Of a DNA stretch of 64,000 nt, positions 23,702 through 32,821 are shown one piece after another. The position numbers and the translations under genes are program-made. The DNA comes from Acinetobacter bereziniae LMG 1003 = CIP 70.12 (GTDB lineage: Bacteria > Pseudomonadota > Gammaproteobacteria > Pseudomonadales > Moraxellaceae). Under the pieces are notes generated by a model that saw only the letters and a program-made list of their open reading frames with translations, was not told the origin of the DNA and made no database searches. Location: positions 2,568,416 through 2,632,415 of the forward strand of contig NZ_KB849756.1 of assembly GCF_000368925.1 (NCBI RefSeq), in the 5' to 3' direction. Position 1 is the stretch's first letter, and every line of letters begins with the position of its first letter.

Positions 23702-25132
23702 TTATGCATAAAGTTTTTCTAAACGTGTATGAGCGCGTTCAATCGCCGCTGCCACTTGAGCAGGTGCAGTCCCACCAATATGGTTACGGGCATTCACTGA
23801 AGCTTCTAATGTCAATGCTTTTTCAAATACATCTGCCTGAATTAAATCAGAGAACTGCTGTAATTGTTCAAGCGTTAATTCGGAAAGGTCTTTAGATTCC
23901 TGAACACCCAATGCAACTGCCTTACCTACGATTTCATGGGCATCACGGAAAGCGACCCCATTTTTAACCAGATAATCTGCCAAATCTGTTGCAGTAGAGA
24001 AGCCACGAAGTGCTGCTTCACGCATTACATCAACATTTGGTACCAGTGCAGGAATCATGTCTGCGAAAGCCATCAATGAACCACGGATGGTATCAATGGC
24101 ATCAAATAATGGTTCTTTATCTTCTTGATTGTCTTTGTTATATGCCAAGGGTTGACCTTTCATCAAGGTTAACAGGCTCATAAGATCGCCATAGACACGA
24201 CCAGTTTTACCACGAACCAATTCTGGAACATCTGGGTTTTTCTTCTGTGGCATGATCGAAGAACCAGTACAGAAACGGTCTGGAATATTCACAAATTTAA
24301 ATTGTGCAGACGTCCAAAGAATCAATTCTTCTGACATACGTGATAAATGCATCATGATCAGTGAAGCAGCTGCGTTGAATTCAATGGCAAAGTCACGGTC
24401 TGATACAGCATCTAGCGAGTTTTCAGCAACTGCTTCAAAACCTAATAATTCCGCAGTGAACGCACGATCGATCGGATAGGTCGTACCTGCCAATGCCGCT
24501 GAACCCAAAGGCATACGGTTAACACGTTTACGACAGTCAATCAGACGCTCAGAGTCACGTACCAACATTTCAAACCAAGCCATTAAATGATGACCAAAAG
24601 TCACAGGCTGTGCAGTTTGTAAATGAGTAAACCCAGGCATGATGGTTTGGGTATTGTTGCTGGCTAAGCGAAGAATACCTTTTTGTAGTTTTTCCAGTAA
24701 TTTTAAAATTGCGTCAATTTCATCGCGAACATAGAGACGAATATCTGTCGCAACTTGGTCATTACGGCTACGCCCGGTGTGTAGCTTTTTGCCTGTGATA
24801 CCAATACGCTGAGTCAAGCGAGATTCGATATTCATATGCACATCTTCAAGATCGATGCGCCATTCGAATTGACCTGCTTCAATTTCAGTTTTAATTGTAT
24901 TCAAACCATTGATAATGTCATCACGTTCTTGTTCTGTAAGCACCCCAACTTTTGCTAACATAGTTGCATGTGCAATAGAGCCAGCAATATCTTGTTTATA
25001 AAAGCGTTGGTCAAACTGGACAGAAGCAGTAAATTCAGCAACAAAGGCATCAGTAGCTTCAGAGAAACGACCGCCCCACATGCCTGAAGTTTGGGCTTGT
25101 GACGGATTAGAGGAATTAGAAGATGTGGTCAT
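23702..25132 (-). CDS. argH: Argininosuccinate lyase
   Basis: A 476-aa enzyme that splits argininosuccinate into arginine and fumarate, the last step of arginine synthesis. The fumarase/aspartase-superfamily signature is GSSIMPQKKNPD (290-301), with GFTHLQTAQP (about 167-176) holding the conserved Thr-His. A short S/N/Q-rich N-terminus (about 1-15) precedes the usual start MWGGRF. The 5' end overlaps the predicted start of the divergent sensor kinase by ten bases. yggX follows. Confidence 0.97.
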   Translation of the reverse strand: MTTSSNSSNPSQAQTSGMWGGRFSEATDAFVAEFTASVQFDQRFYKQDIAGSIAHATMLAKVGVLTEQERDDIINGLNTIKTEIEAGQFEWRIDLEDVHMNIESRLTQRIGITGKKLHTGRSRNDQVATDIRLYVRDEIDAILKLLEKLQKGILRLASNNTQTIMPGFTHLQTAQPVTFGHHLMAWFEMLVRDSERLIDCRKRVNRMPLGSAALAGTTYPIDRAFTAELLGFEAVAENSLDAVSDRDFAIEFNAAASLIMMHLSRMSEELILWTSAQFKFVNIPDRFCTGSSIMPQKKNPDVPELVRGKTGRVYGDLMSLLTLMKGQPLAYNKDNQEDKEPLFDAIDTIRGSLMAFADMIPALVPNVDVMREAALRGFSTATDLADYLVKNGVAFRDAHEIVGKAVALGVQESKDLSELTLEQLQQFSDLIQADVFEKALTLEASVNARNHIGGTAPAQVAAAIERAHTRLEKLYA

Positions 25133-26283
25133 ATCGGCTCAGTAGGAAAAAAAGCAGTAGAACTAAACGCAGTATAACAAATTCAGCCTCACTTGCCGAA
25201 GTAAAGCACAATCATTCATCAAGAAAATCTACTTCGCATTTTCAGCCTTCGTATTTTTTTAGCAAAATGGGGCATCGTCAGTATTTATTGGAATTATTTA
25301 TTTCCAGTAATGTATTGGCTTTTTTATTAGCACTGGCAGAAGCACAGTCGTGGAGCAATCTAAATGTTTGGCATGTTTTAGAATATATTTTATATATTAA
25401 CTGGATATTATTGGCATTTGCTGCCTTTCAAGATCTATTTGCCAAAAGGTTAGCGCAATATACTTATTTGTCGGTGATGATTTTCAGTTTTATACTTTTA
25501 CAGGTCATCGTCATGTGCACAACTTTGGTGCTGAATATTGTGCATTATTGGGCTGTTCATTTTTCTTTACAAAATATTTCGACAAGCGATATCAGTCATA
25601 ATCTTATTTTGCATTTAAGTTATGGGATATTACTCGGTGCATTTTGTTTGCGTTATATGTATATTCGCGAGCAAGCCGTTTTACAACAACACAGTGAATT
25701 AAATGCACGGGTTCAAGCCATGCAGGCGCGAATTCATCCTCATTTTCTATTTAATAGTTTAAACAGTGTGGTGAGTTTAATTGCAATTGATCCAGATAAA
25801 GCAGAACAAATGCTGATTGACTTGTCAAAATTGTTTAGAGCAAGCTTTCAAGAATTAAAATTGGTGACCTTAAAAGAAGAAATACAATTATCGAAACAAT
25901 ATATTGCCATTGAACAAATCCGTTTGGGCGAGCGTTTAAATGTCGAGTGGAATATTCCACAGCCAGGATTATTGGAATATGTGCAAATTCCATTATTAAC
26001 CCTGCAACCCTTAATTGAAAACAGTATTTTTTATGGGGTCGAAAACCAAATGAAAGATGCCAAGATTGGGATACTGGTTGAAATATTGCAAAATCAAGTC
26101 AATATAGTCATTACCAACCCATTTTTACAAGATAGAATAAAAGTGAGACAAGGGCATGGAATTGCTTTAGAAAATGTAAAACAGCGTTTAAAAGCACATT
26201 TTGGCGATTCTGTTTATTTTCGGAATTATGCAGGGAATGGATTATTTACAATGGTCATTCAATATCAGTATAAAAATAGATGA
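25123..26283 (+). CDS. LytS/AlgZ-type sensor histidine kinase
   Basis: An inner-membrane kinase of the His_kinase family (PF06580 type). Four hydrophobic segments lie at about residues 54-72, 86-102, 114-139 and 160-178. The phosphotransfer region QARIHPHFLFNSLNSV holds the conserved histidine H207, and an ATP-binding domain follows with PLIENSIFYG (N box) and GHGIALENVKQRL (G box). Paired with the LytTR regulator 50 bp downstream, it matches the AlgZ/FimS-AlgR pair that precedes hemC in Pseudomonas. The start is uncertain: the ATG at 25123 has GAGGA upstream but overlaps argH, and a later ATG at 25267 lacks a ribosome-binding site. Confidence 0.88.
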   Translation: MWSYRLSRKKSSRTKRSITNSASLAEVKHNHSSRKSTSHFQPSYFFSKMGHRQYLLELFISSNVLAFLLALAEAQSWSNLNVWHVLEYILYINWILLAFAAFQDLFAKRLAQYTYLSVMIFSFILLQVIVMCTTLVLNIVHYWAVHFSLQNISTSDISHNLILHLSYGILLGAFCLRYMYIREQAVLQQHSELNARVQAMQARIHPHFLFNSLNSVVSLIAIDPDKAEQMLIDLSKLFRASFQELKLVTLKEEIQLSKQYIAIEQIRLGERLNVEWNIPQPGLLEYVQIPLLTLQPLIENSIFYGVENQMKDAKIGILVEILQNQVNIVITNPFLQDRIKVRQGHGIALENVKQRLKAHFGDSVYFRNYAGNGLFTMVIQYQYKNR

Positions 26284-26335
26284 TTGGGACATGTATTAAA
26301 AATAAATAATGTAGGTATTTGGGTAAGGAGGAGCA

Positions 26336-27073
26336 ATGGACATCCTGATTTGTGATGATGAACCGCTTGCAGTGGAACGCTTATCACGGTTGGTGTCGCA
26401 ACTTGGGCATCAGGTTATTGCCACAGCACAACATGGAAAGCAAGCATTGGAGATGGTTCAACAGTTTGAGCCTGACGTCGTGTTGCTGGATATTCAGATG
26501 CCAGAAATGGATGGCTTAAGTTGTGCGCAACATTTGGCGCATTTTAACCCGATGCCTGCAATCGTATTTTGTACAGCGTTTGATGAGCACGCTTTACAGG
26601 CGATTCAATCTCAAGCAAAAGGATATTTGTTAAAGCCAATTGCCAAGGATGAATTGGAAACAGTTTTAGGGAATGTGACTAAACTGACGCAAGCTCAATT
26701 AACTCAGATAGAAAAAAAAGAACTCATGGAAGAAAAAGTGCAAAGGCAGCAAATTGCTGCAAAAACCTATCGAGGTTTGGAACTGATCCCTGTTGAAAAT
26801 ATTTATTATTTTTTAGCAGATCAAAAATATGTCACCGTTCGCCATAAAAATGGGAGCGTTTTGATTGATGAAACCTTAAAGGATTTGGAAACTGAATTTT
26901 CAGATCGTTTTATACGAATACACCGTAATGCACTCATTTCTTTGGATTATTTGGATGGTCTGGAAATGGTTGCTTCAGGACAGTATCAAGCGCGATGCCG
27001 TGAGCTTGAGGAGCGTCTGGCGGTGAGTCGTCGACATTTACCATTGCTTAGGGAACGCATGCAGAATTTATAG
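26336..27073 (+). CDS. LytTR-family response regulator (AlgR-like)
   Basis: A 245-aa regulator: receiver domain (1-120) with acidic pocket D7/D8, phospho-acceptor D52 in VVLLDIQMPEMDG and conserved K near KGYLLKPI; a linker with KKELMEEKVQRQQ; then a C-terminal LytTR DNA-binding domain (about 145-245, IYYFLADQKYVTVRHKNG and FIRIHRNALIS). AAGGAGGAG precedes the ATG. Its partner is the kinase upstream. AlgR homologues control twitching motility and surface behaviour in Pseudomonas; the role here is inferred from family. Confidence 0.92.
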   Translation: MDILICDDEPLAVERLSRLVSQLGHQVIATAQHGKQALEMVQQFEPDVVLLDIQMPEMDGLSCAQHLAHFNPMPAIVFCTAFDEHALQAIQSQAKGYLLKPIAKDELETVLGNVTKLTQAQLTQIEKKELMEEKVQRQQIAAKTYRGLELIPVENIYYFLADQKYVTVRHKNGSVLIDETLKDLETEFSDRFIRIHRNALISLDYLDGLEMVASGQYQARCRELEERLAVSRRHLPLLRERMQNL

Positions 27074-27166
27074 TTTTGTGTGAAAGATAAATCATTTTGA
27101 TAATTTACTTGCATTTTTAAGATTGCAGGGTAAGTTTAGAGTGTTTAAAAGTTTGGCAAAACTGAA

Positions 27167-28096
27167 ATGATGAAAACCTTGAAAATCGCAACTCGACAAA
27201 GCCCGCTTGCATTGTGGCAGGCAGAACATATTCGTGATCGTTTAGAACAATTGCATCCGCATATCAAAGTAGAGTTGGTGACTTTTGTCACTCAAGGTGA
27301 CAAAATTTTAGACACGCCCTTGGCTAAGATTGGTGGAAAGGGTTTATTTGTCAAAGAACTTGAAGCAGCATTGATGGATGGACGTGCAGATTTAGCTGTA
27401 CATTCTATGAAAGATGTCCCTATGCAATTGCCTGAAGGTTTAGAGCTGGCGGTGATCTGTGAGCGTGAAGATCCATTTGACGCCTTTGTTTCAAATCATT
27501 ATGCAAAGTTTGAAGATTTACCTCAAGGTGCCAAACTTGGTACTTCCAGTCTACGCCGTAAATGTCAAATTCTGAAACAGCGTCCTGATTTGGATGTGAT
27601 TGATTTACGAGGCAATGTGGGTACACGCTTGTCTAAGCTTGATGCAGGTCAGTATGATGCGATTATTCTCGCCAGTGCTGGGTTAAAGCGTTTAGGGCTT
27701 GCACAACGTATCCGTCATAGTCTCGCACCAGAACTCAGCTTGCCTGCTGTGGGACAAGGTGCATTAGGTTTAGAGTGTCGTTCTAATGACCCTGAAACTT
27801 TAAATCTGATTCTGCCTTTGATGCACAATGAAACCAATGCGTGTGTACGTGCTGAACGCGCCTTCAATGCTTATCTTGAGGGTGGATGTCAGGTACCAAT
27901 TGCAGGCTTTGCAACACTGGACAATCAAGTATTGTCTTTAGAAGGTCGTGTTGGAAGTACTGACGGTCAGACATTGCTGTGTAGCAAGGTCAGTGGTACT
28001 GCCGAACAAGCAGAGCAGTTGGGTGTAAAACTCGCACAAGATTTATTGCAACTTGGTGCTGGGGATTTACTTAAAGCACTGTATCAAACACAGTAA
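27167..28096 (+). CDS. hemC: Hydroxymethylbilane synthase (porphobilinogen deaminase)
   Basis: A 309-aa enzyme polymerising four porphobilinogens into hydroxymethylbilane. The dipyrromethane cofactor cysteine is C241 in LEGGCQVPIAG; the catalytic aspartate lies in VHSMKDVP; substrate-binding arginines occur in GTSSLRRKCQ and DLRGNVGTRL. Two ATGs in tandem open the gene (27167, 27170). It heads hemC-hemD-hemX-hemY, after the two-component pair as in Pseudomonas. Confidence 0.97.
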   Translation: MMKTLKIATRQSPLALWQAEHIRDRLEQLHPHIKVELVTFVTQGDKILDTPLAKIGGKGLFVKELEAALMDGRADLAVHSMKDVPMQLPEGLELAVICEREDPFDAFVSNHYAKFEDLPQGAKLGTSSLRRKCQILKQRPDLDVIDLRGNVGTRLSKLDAGQYDAIILASAGLKRLGLAQRIRHSLAPELSLPAVGQGALGLECRSNDPETLNLILPLMHNETNACVRAERAFNAYLEGGCQVPIAGFATLDNQVLSLEGRVGSTDGQTLLCSKVSGTAEQAEQLGVKLAQDLLQLGAGDLLKALYQTQ

Positions 28097-28106
28097 TTGG
28101 ATTGCG

Positions 28107-28889
28107 ATGCTGTTTATCAATACACGTCCGATTGACCGAGCTGAGCCTTTAACAGCATGCTTGCGTCAATCAGGTTTTACTGTGGTTGATTTGCCTTTAT
28201 TAGCGTTAAAGCCCCGTCCATATGACAGTACTTTAGCTACACTGTATTCAAAACTTTTAACAACACAGTGTATCGTCGTAGTCAGCCCGATGGCTGTGCA
28301 GATTGGGATGCAATATCTACAACAGTCAGGACTCTCACTTGCACAAATTCAACATATTCAATGGATTGCTGTTGGAAAAAAAACGGCTCAATGCTTGGCT
28401 GAGTTTGGGATAGCAAGTCATGTACCCGAAGTGGAAAGCTCCGAAGGTATGCTGAGTTTACCGATATTTAACAGCATAGAGAATATTCAGAAAATTGCAT
28501 TTTGGCGCGGTAAAGGTGGTCGCCAATTTATGATGCAACAGTGCCAAGAACGTCATATTGATGTTTTAAACTTTGTTTTATACGAGCGTTTATGCCCACC
28601 AGAAACCCAAATACAGTTTTCTGCTTTGCTCAATCAAATAAATCAATTTGAGCCGCCTTACTGGACTTGTATCAGTAGTGAAGCAAGCTGGCGAAATTGG
28701 TTGGCGTTGACAGAAAAGCATCCTCATTTGGTTGATGCCTGTCATTATTTAGTTTTGGGTGAGCGTTTGTATCAATTATTAATGCATGATAAAAATACGA
28801 CTCAAAAATGTTTTAATATCACTCAAATTTTAACGCTAGAACCAAAAGCAATTCTACATAGCATTGTGCAGTTGCAAAGGAAATTATGA
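28107..28889 (+). CDS. hemD: Uroporphyrinogen-III synthase
   Basis: Closes and isomerises hydroxymethylbilane to uroporphyrinogen III. The protein starts MLFINTRPIDRAEPLT, typical of HemD, has VVVSPMAVQIGMQYL near residues 65-80, and ends in a region with FEPPYWTCISSEASWRNWL. It is 260 aa from the ATG at 28107, which lies 10 bp after hemC stops; an in-frame extension inside hemC is rejected. Its last four bases overlap hemX. HemD is poorly conserved, so the assignment also leans on context. Confidence 0.92.
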   Translation: MLFINTRPIDRAEPLTACLRQSGFTVVDLPLLALKPRPYDSTLATLYSKLLTTQCIVVVSPMAVQIGMQYLQQSGLSLAQIQHIQWIAVGKKTAQCLAEFGIASHVPEVESSEGMLSLPIFNSIENIQKIAFWRGKGGRQFMMQQCQERHIDVLNFVLYERLCPPETQIQFSALLNQINQFEPPYWTCISSEASWRNWLALTEKHPHLVDACHYLVLGERLYQLLMHDKNTTQKCFNITQILTLEPKAILHSIVQLQRKL

Positions 28890-29719
28890 AGAAGTTTATT
28901 TATATCTTATTGTTGATCGCTCTAGGATGGCTCATTAAGTTGAGTTATGACTTCTATCATGTTTCACAACAGTTGGATGAGATTCAACAAACACTTCATA
29001 AAAGTGAACAAAAAAATGCCAGTTTGAACGATCAATTGGTGGCAGTAAAAAGACAAGCGGATGAACCGAGTCAAGAAACAAGCAAGCAACCTCCTGTACT
29101 CAAAGAACCCAGTACGGGAATCAACCCAAGTGTGTTGATTAAACAGCAACTCGAGTTGGTTCAGTTTGCGATACAACAACAGCAATTTGTCTACGCGCTG
29201 GAGCATTTAACCCAAATTAACCAATCTTTAGATCAATACGCATTGGCAGAGGCAGTCAAGCAAAGTCTGCATCAAAGCATTGCTCAAGATATGCAGAATA
29301 TCCAACAGTTTGTGATTGAAAGAAATGCACAGCAAGATCAGTTGGATAGCTTAATCAAACAAGTTGATCAAAGTTTGACTGCAGAACTGAAAAATAATCA
29401 ACTCAAATTAAATACCAGTCAGAGTGCCCACTTTTGGGAGAAATGGTTCAAGGTCGATGTACTTAGTGCGGATACACCAGAATTGAGCAATCGCCGCTTT
29501 ATTTTAAAAGAAACTCAATTGAGACTCTTGCTCGCTCAACAACTTCTAGTTAAAGGTCAAAATGTTGAATATAAAGCCATGCTGAATCAGGCGATTCAAC
29601 AGCTTGAACTGTTGCCTGATGCTGCGAGTCAGAACATCAAACAACAATTATTAAAAATTAAACAGAGCTCACAATCTCCTGTTCCTAAGCTGAATAGCTT
29701 GGCAGTGTTGGGGTTGTGA
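28886..29719 (+). CDS. hemX: HemX-family membrane protein
   Basis: A 277-aa protein with one N-terminal transmembrane helix (about 3-21, FIYILLLIALGWLIKLSYDF), then a coiled-coil region rich in Q, E and K (about 25-60), and a helical periplasmic-side domain. It overlaps hemD by ATGA and abuts hemY. HemX is annotated as a uroporphyrinogen methyltransferase-like protein but lacks the catalytic domain; its role in haem synthesis is unclear and possibly a scaffold. Confidence 0.85.
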   Translation: MKKFIYILLLIALGWLIKLSYDFYHVSQQLDEIQQTLHKSEQKNASLNDQLVAVKRQADEPSQETSKQPPVLKEPSTGINPSVLIKQQLELVQFAIQQQQFVYALEHLTQINQSLDQYALAEAVKQSLHQSIAQDMQNIQQFVIERNAQQDQLDSLIKQVDQSLTAELKNNQLKLNTSQSAHFWEKWFKVDVLSADTPELSNRRFILKETQLRLLLAQQLLVKGQNVEYKAMLNQAIQQLELLPDAASQNIKQQLLKIKQSSQSPVPKLNSLAVLGL

Positions 29720-29720
29720 G

Positions 29721-30914
29721 ATGAAACATATTTTCTTGATCTATGCCTTTATTAGCCTGATTATTTTTGCGATTTTAAGTGTACTCAGTTATACCGCAGG
29801 GGCAGGTTATGTTTATGTGCTTTGGCATAATATTCAAATCCAGACGAACTTATGGGTGTTGTTATTTTTAGGCGTTATCATCAGCTTTCTTATGCATGTG
29901 ATGTGGTATGCCTTAAACCGTTACTTACGCCGAGAAAAAAGAAAATTAGAACAGGTTTTAAACTTTAGTGATTTGCATCCCTTTGAACAATTGGGTGTGT
30001 TGTGGTTATTAGATGGTGAAGATGAGCAAGAACAGGTTATTCAAAATATTTTTGATCAATCGGGTTTATTAAAAGCGATTATTCAATCCCGAATATTGTT
30101 CAAGCAAGGTGATTATGCAGCAGCTTTGCAAGTTTTGGAAAATAGCCCACCCTCAGCATTTGAATTAGCCGAAATTCTCCGTATCGAAATTTATTTGGCG
30201 CAGCATGACAGTCAGCAAGCTTTGACACATCTTGAGTTTTTAAATGGTCATGAGTTGTCGCCATGGCTCAGTCAACTTTCAGAAAGTTATAAATTATCAG
30301 TACAAAAATTATGGGGACAGTTTGCAATCCAGTCACCTTGGCACTATTTACATTCAAGTCAATTTGGACAGTTGGAAGTCGCGACCAAACAACAATGGTT
30401 GATTCAGCTTTTAGGTTGCTATGACCAAGCGCAATTTGAGGACTTGGAGTTATTACAGCACAAGTTTTTTGAAATCGCACCTTTACTTGATCAAATGCCC
30501 TATGACACCAAAGTATTATGGTTGAAGTTAATTACTCGTCTACCTGAGCTGGCACAGCAACAGCAACAACTTGCCATTCAATTGCTGGATGAGAAATTCG
30601 ATCAGGATGTTTTCTACTTATGGTTTCAACAACAGTTGCTTCGGCAAAATCCAGATTATGAATATCTGGAACAACAGATTATTCATCTGGAAAGTAAGTA
30701 TATAAATATTCCTGTATTTAGTTTTGCAAAGTGGCATATATATACGGCGACACAACGTGAAACAGAAGCGGATCAGCTCTTAGCATTATATCCAAATGAT
30801 ATTTTGATGAATTATTTACGGATTAAAGCCACTCTAAATGGCAATGATGAATTAATTCAGCAATTGAATTCAATTTTTGAAAAAGACAGCAACTACATTC
30901 AGTTTAAAATTTGA
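29721..30914 (+). CDS. hemY: HemY-type haem biosynthesis-associated membrane protein
   Basis: A 397-aa protein with two N-terminal transmembrane helices (about 4-26 and 42-62), a basic loop (NRYLRREKRKLEQ) and a long helical domain with tetratricopeptide-like pattern (GDYAAALQVLENS, HDSQQALTHLEFL). This is the HemY_N architecture found after hemX in gammaproteobacteria; it is not protoporphyrinogen oxidase, which shares the name in Gram-positives. Starts 1 bp after hemX ends. Confidence 0.86.
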   Translation: MKHIFLIYAFISLIIFAILSVLSYTAGAGYVYVLWHNIQIQTNLWVLLFLGVIISFLMHVMWYALNRYLRREKRKLEQVLNFSDLHPFEQLGVLWLLDGEDEQEQVIQNIFDQSGLLKAIIQSRILFKQGDYAAALQVLENSPPSAFELAEILRIEIYLAQHDSQQALTHLEFLNGHELSPWLSQLSESYKLSVQKLWGQFAIQSPWHYLHSSQFGQLEVATKQQWLIQLLGCYDQAQFEDLELLQHKFFEIAPLLDQMPYDTKVLWLKLITRLPELAQQQQQLAIQLLDEKFDQDVFYLWFQQQLLRQNPDYEYLEQQIIHLESKYINIPVFSFAKWHIYTATQRETEADQLLALYPNDILMNYLRIKATLNGNDELIQQLNSIFEKDSNYIQFKI

Positions 30915-30923
30915 GAATACATT

Positions 30924-31361
30924 ATGAATCTATTGGCACAATTCCCTATCGTTTATGAACAAAAGGTCGCTTGGGGAGATATGGATGCTTTTGGTCATGT
31001 GAATAATGTGCAGTATTATCGTTATATAGAAAGTGCACGTATTGCATATTTTGATCGTTTAAATGTATTTGAACAAGATGTTTTAACTGTGGTTGCTTCA
31101 AGTCAATGTAAATATTTAAAACCAGTATTTTATCCAGATGTGCTACATATTGGTGCAGGTATAGCGGAAATGCGCAATAGTGCAATACGCATGCATTATG
31201 TATTATTCAGTGAACAGCAACAGGAGATTGTTGCCGATGGTGAAGCGGTCATCGTATTTGTAGATAAAGATTCTATGAAAAAAGCATTAATACCTGAAAA
31301 TTTAAGAAAAGTTATAATTGATCTCGAAGCAACAGTTCAAAACAATTTGCTGAATTTATAA
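30924..31361 (+). CDS. Acyl-CoA thioesterase, 4-hydroxybenzoyl-CoA thioesterase family
   Basis: A 145-aa hotdog-fold protein. The active-site motif WGDMDAFGHVNNVQYYRYIE carries the catalytic aspartate and the helix start typical of YbgC/4HBT enzymes. It probably releases free fatty acids from acyl-CoA in the cytosol; chain-length preference cannot be read. It starts 9 bp after hemY, so it is likely in the same transcript. Confidence 0.9.
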   Translation: MNLLAQFPIVYEQKVAWGDMDAFGHVNNVQYYRYIESARIAYFDRLNVFEQDVLTVVASSQCKYLKPVFYPDVLHIGAGIAEMRNSAIRMHYVLFSEQQQEIVADGEAVIVFVDKDSMKKALIPENLRKVIIDLEATVQNNLLNL

Positions 31362-31590
31362 AAACGCTACAGTTATCATCATTATATTTAAAACGTGTAT
31401 CAAAAATTACTTTTTGTTGTATGTTTATTTTGACTGGGATAAATAAACATTTTTGGCGTGTTATAATCATTTTTTGTTGTTTTATGTATTTATTGGGGAA
31501 TATATGTATTGCCAATTGGTATAAATAAAAATACTATTGCTGTGAATTTATTTTAAATATATTTGCGAAGTTTAATGTGGAGTGTTAATG

Positions 31591-31914
31591 ATGCCTGATA
31601 TTAGTAATTTATCTGTTGAAGAGTTAAGAAAGTTAACAGCTGAAGCTGAAGCTTTAATTGAAAGTAAAAAAGATCAAGCGATCGAAGATGCTTATAATAA
31701 GATTGTTGAAATTGCAGAATCTGCGGGTTTAAGCCTAGAGCAGTTTATTGAGTATGGTGCTCAAAAACGTAAAAAGACAACACGTAAAGCTGTTGAGCCA
31801 CGCTACCGCAATAAGAAAAATACGGCTGAAACTTGGACGGGTCGTGGTAAGCAACCTCGCTGGTTGGTTGCTGAAATTGAAAAAGGCGCTAAATTAGAAG
31901 ATTTCTTGATCTAA
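31591..31914 (+). CDS. H-NS family nucleoid protein
   Basis: A 107-aa nucleoid-associated protein. The N-terminal helical dimerisation region (about 1-55, VEELRKLTAEAEALIESKK) is followed by a basic linker (QKRKKTTRKAV) and the C-terminal DNA-binding motif (YRNKKNTAETWTGRGKQPRW; the core TWTGRGKQPRW matches the H-NS AT-hook-like loop). It silences AT-rich DNA, which may include the islands in this window. GGAG lies 8 bases before the ATG at 31591; two further in-frame starts are close upstream. Confidence 0.92.
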   Translation: MPDISNLSVEELRKLTAEAEALIESKKDQAIEDAYNKIVEIAESAGLSLEQFIEYGAQKRKKTTRKAVEPRYRNKKNTAETWTGRGKQPRWLVAEIEKGAKLEDFLI

Positions 31915-31953
31915 TCTTCATCTAAGTGTCATTCAATGACGATAAAATAAAAG

Positions 31954-31981
31954 AACCAAGCAAAACTGCTTGGTTTTTTTA
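31954..31981 (+). terminator. Terminator after the H-NS-like gene
   Basis: The stem AACCAAGCA/TGCTTGGTT with short loop, followed by seven T. Confidence 0.9.
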
Positions 31982-32077
31982 TACGAGTGAATTGGCGATA
32001 TGAAAAAATTATGCATAATGTATAAACAAGAGGGCATCATCTTGCATGGAAGAATAAATCAATGATGGTAAAGCTGG

Positions 32078-32821
32078 ATGAATAAAAAATCAAAACAGAT
32101 GACCTGGTGGATTACTGGAGTTGTCGCTTTTTTAATTTTTGTACTTTTACAAGTTCCTGCAACATGGTTAATTGCTAAATTTTATAAAAATAATCAAACC
32201 TTACACAATGTTAGTGGCAATATTTGGCAAGGGCAAGCGGATTGGCATAAAGGTAATTTACGTGGGTCAGTTTCATGGCGTACGCGTCCTTGGGATTTAA
32301 TCTTATTGCGTGTTGGGGCAAATGTTGAGGTTCATAGTGGACAAACGCAACTTAGTGGGGTTGTGGGCTATGGCTTGGGTAAAAAAATCATTGTTAATCA
32401 AATGCAAGGTCAGATTGCTCCTGAAACATTGAAAAATATCGCCAACTGGCAATGGCCTGCAAACGCCATACAGATTTCGGACATGAGCCTTCGTTTTAAA
32501 AAAGATGCTGGATTTAGTGATGTTGATGGTCAGCTGCATTGGGCTGGTGGTGAACTTCGCTATACTTTTGGTCAACGGCAAGATCAAATGAATATCCCTT
32601 CTTTAAATGCACAGCTAAAAGATGAAGCGGGTAAACTGATTTTTGATATTCAAGATCAACGCAGTCAAAAAATGGCGAATATTAGTTTAGATCCAAGTAT
32701 GATGTTGGATGTACAATTGACCCAAAGAATGTTACTCAATGTTCCATCTTATGATGGAAAAGCTGGACTGGATACATTTGTGATCAGTTCAAGACAACCA
32801 CTGATTCAAGGTGGTTTCTAA
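32078..32821 (+). CDS. gspN: Type II secretion system protein N
   Basis: A 247-aa protein with a single N-terminal transmembrane helix (about 9-29, WITGVVAFLIFVLLQVPATW) and a periplasmic beta-rich domain (GNIWQGQADWHKGNLRG, then repeated strands). This is the GspN family, an accessory inner-membrane component. It overlaps gspC by one base (TAATG). Acinetobacter places gspN-C-D together, away from other gsp genes. Confidence 0.9.
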   Translation: MNKKSKQMTWWITGVVAFLIFVLLQVPATWLIAKFYKNNQTLHNVSGNIWQGQADWHKGNLRGSVSWRTRPWDLILLRVGANVEVHSGQTQLSGVVGYGLGKKIIVNQMQGQIAPETLKNIANWQWPANAIQISDMSLRFKKDAGFSDVDGQLHWAGGELRYTFGQRQDQMNIPSLNAQLKDEAGKLIFDIQDQRSQKMANISLDPSMMLDVQLTQRMLLNVPSYDGKAGLDTFVISSRQPLIQGGF

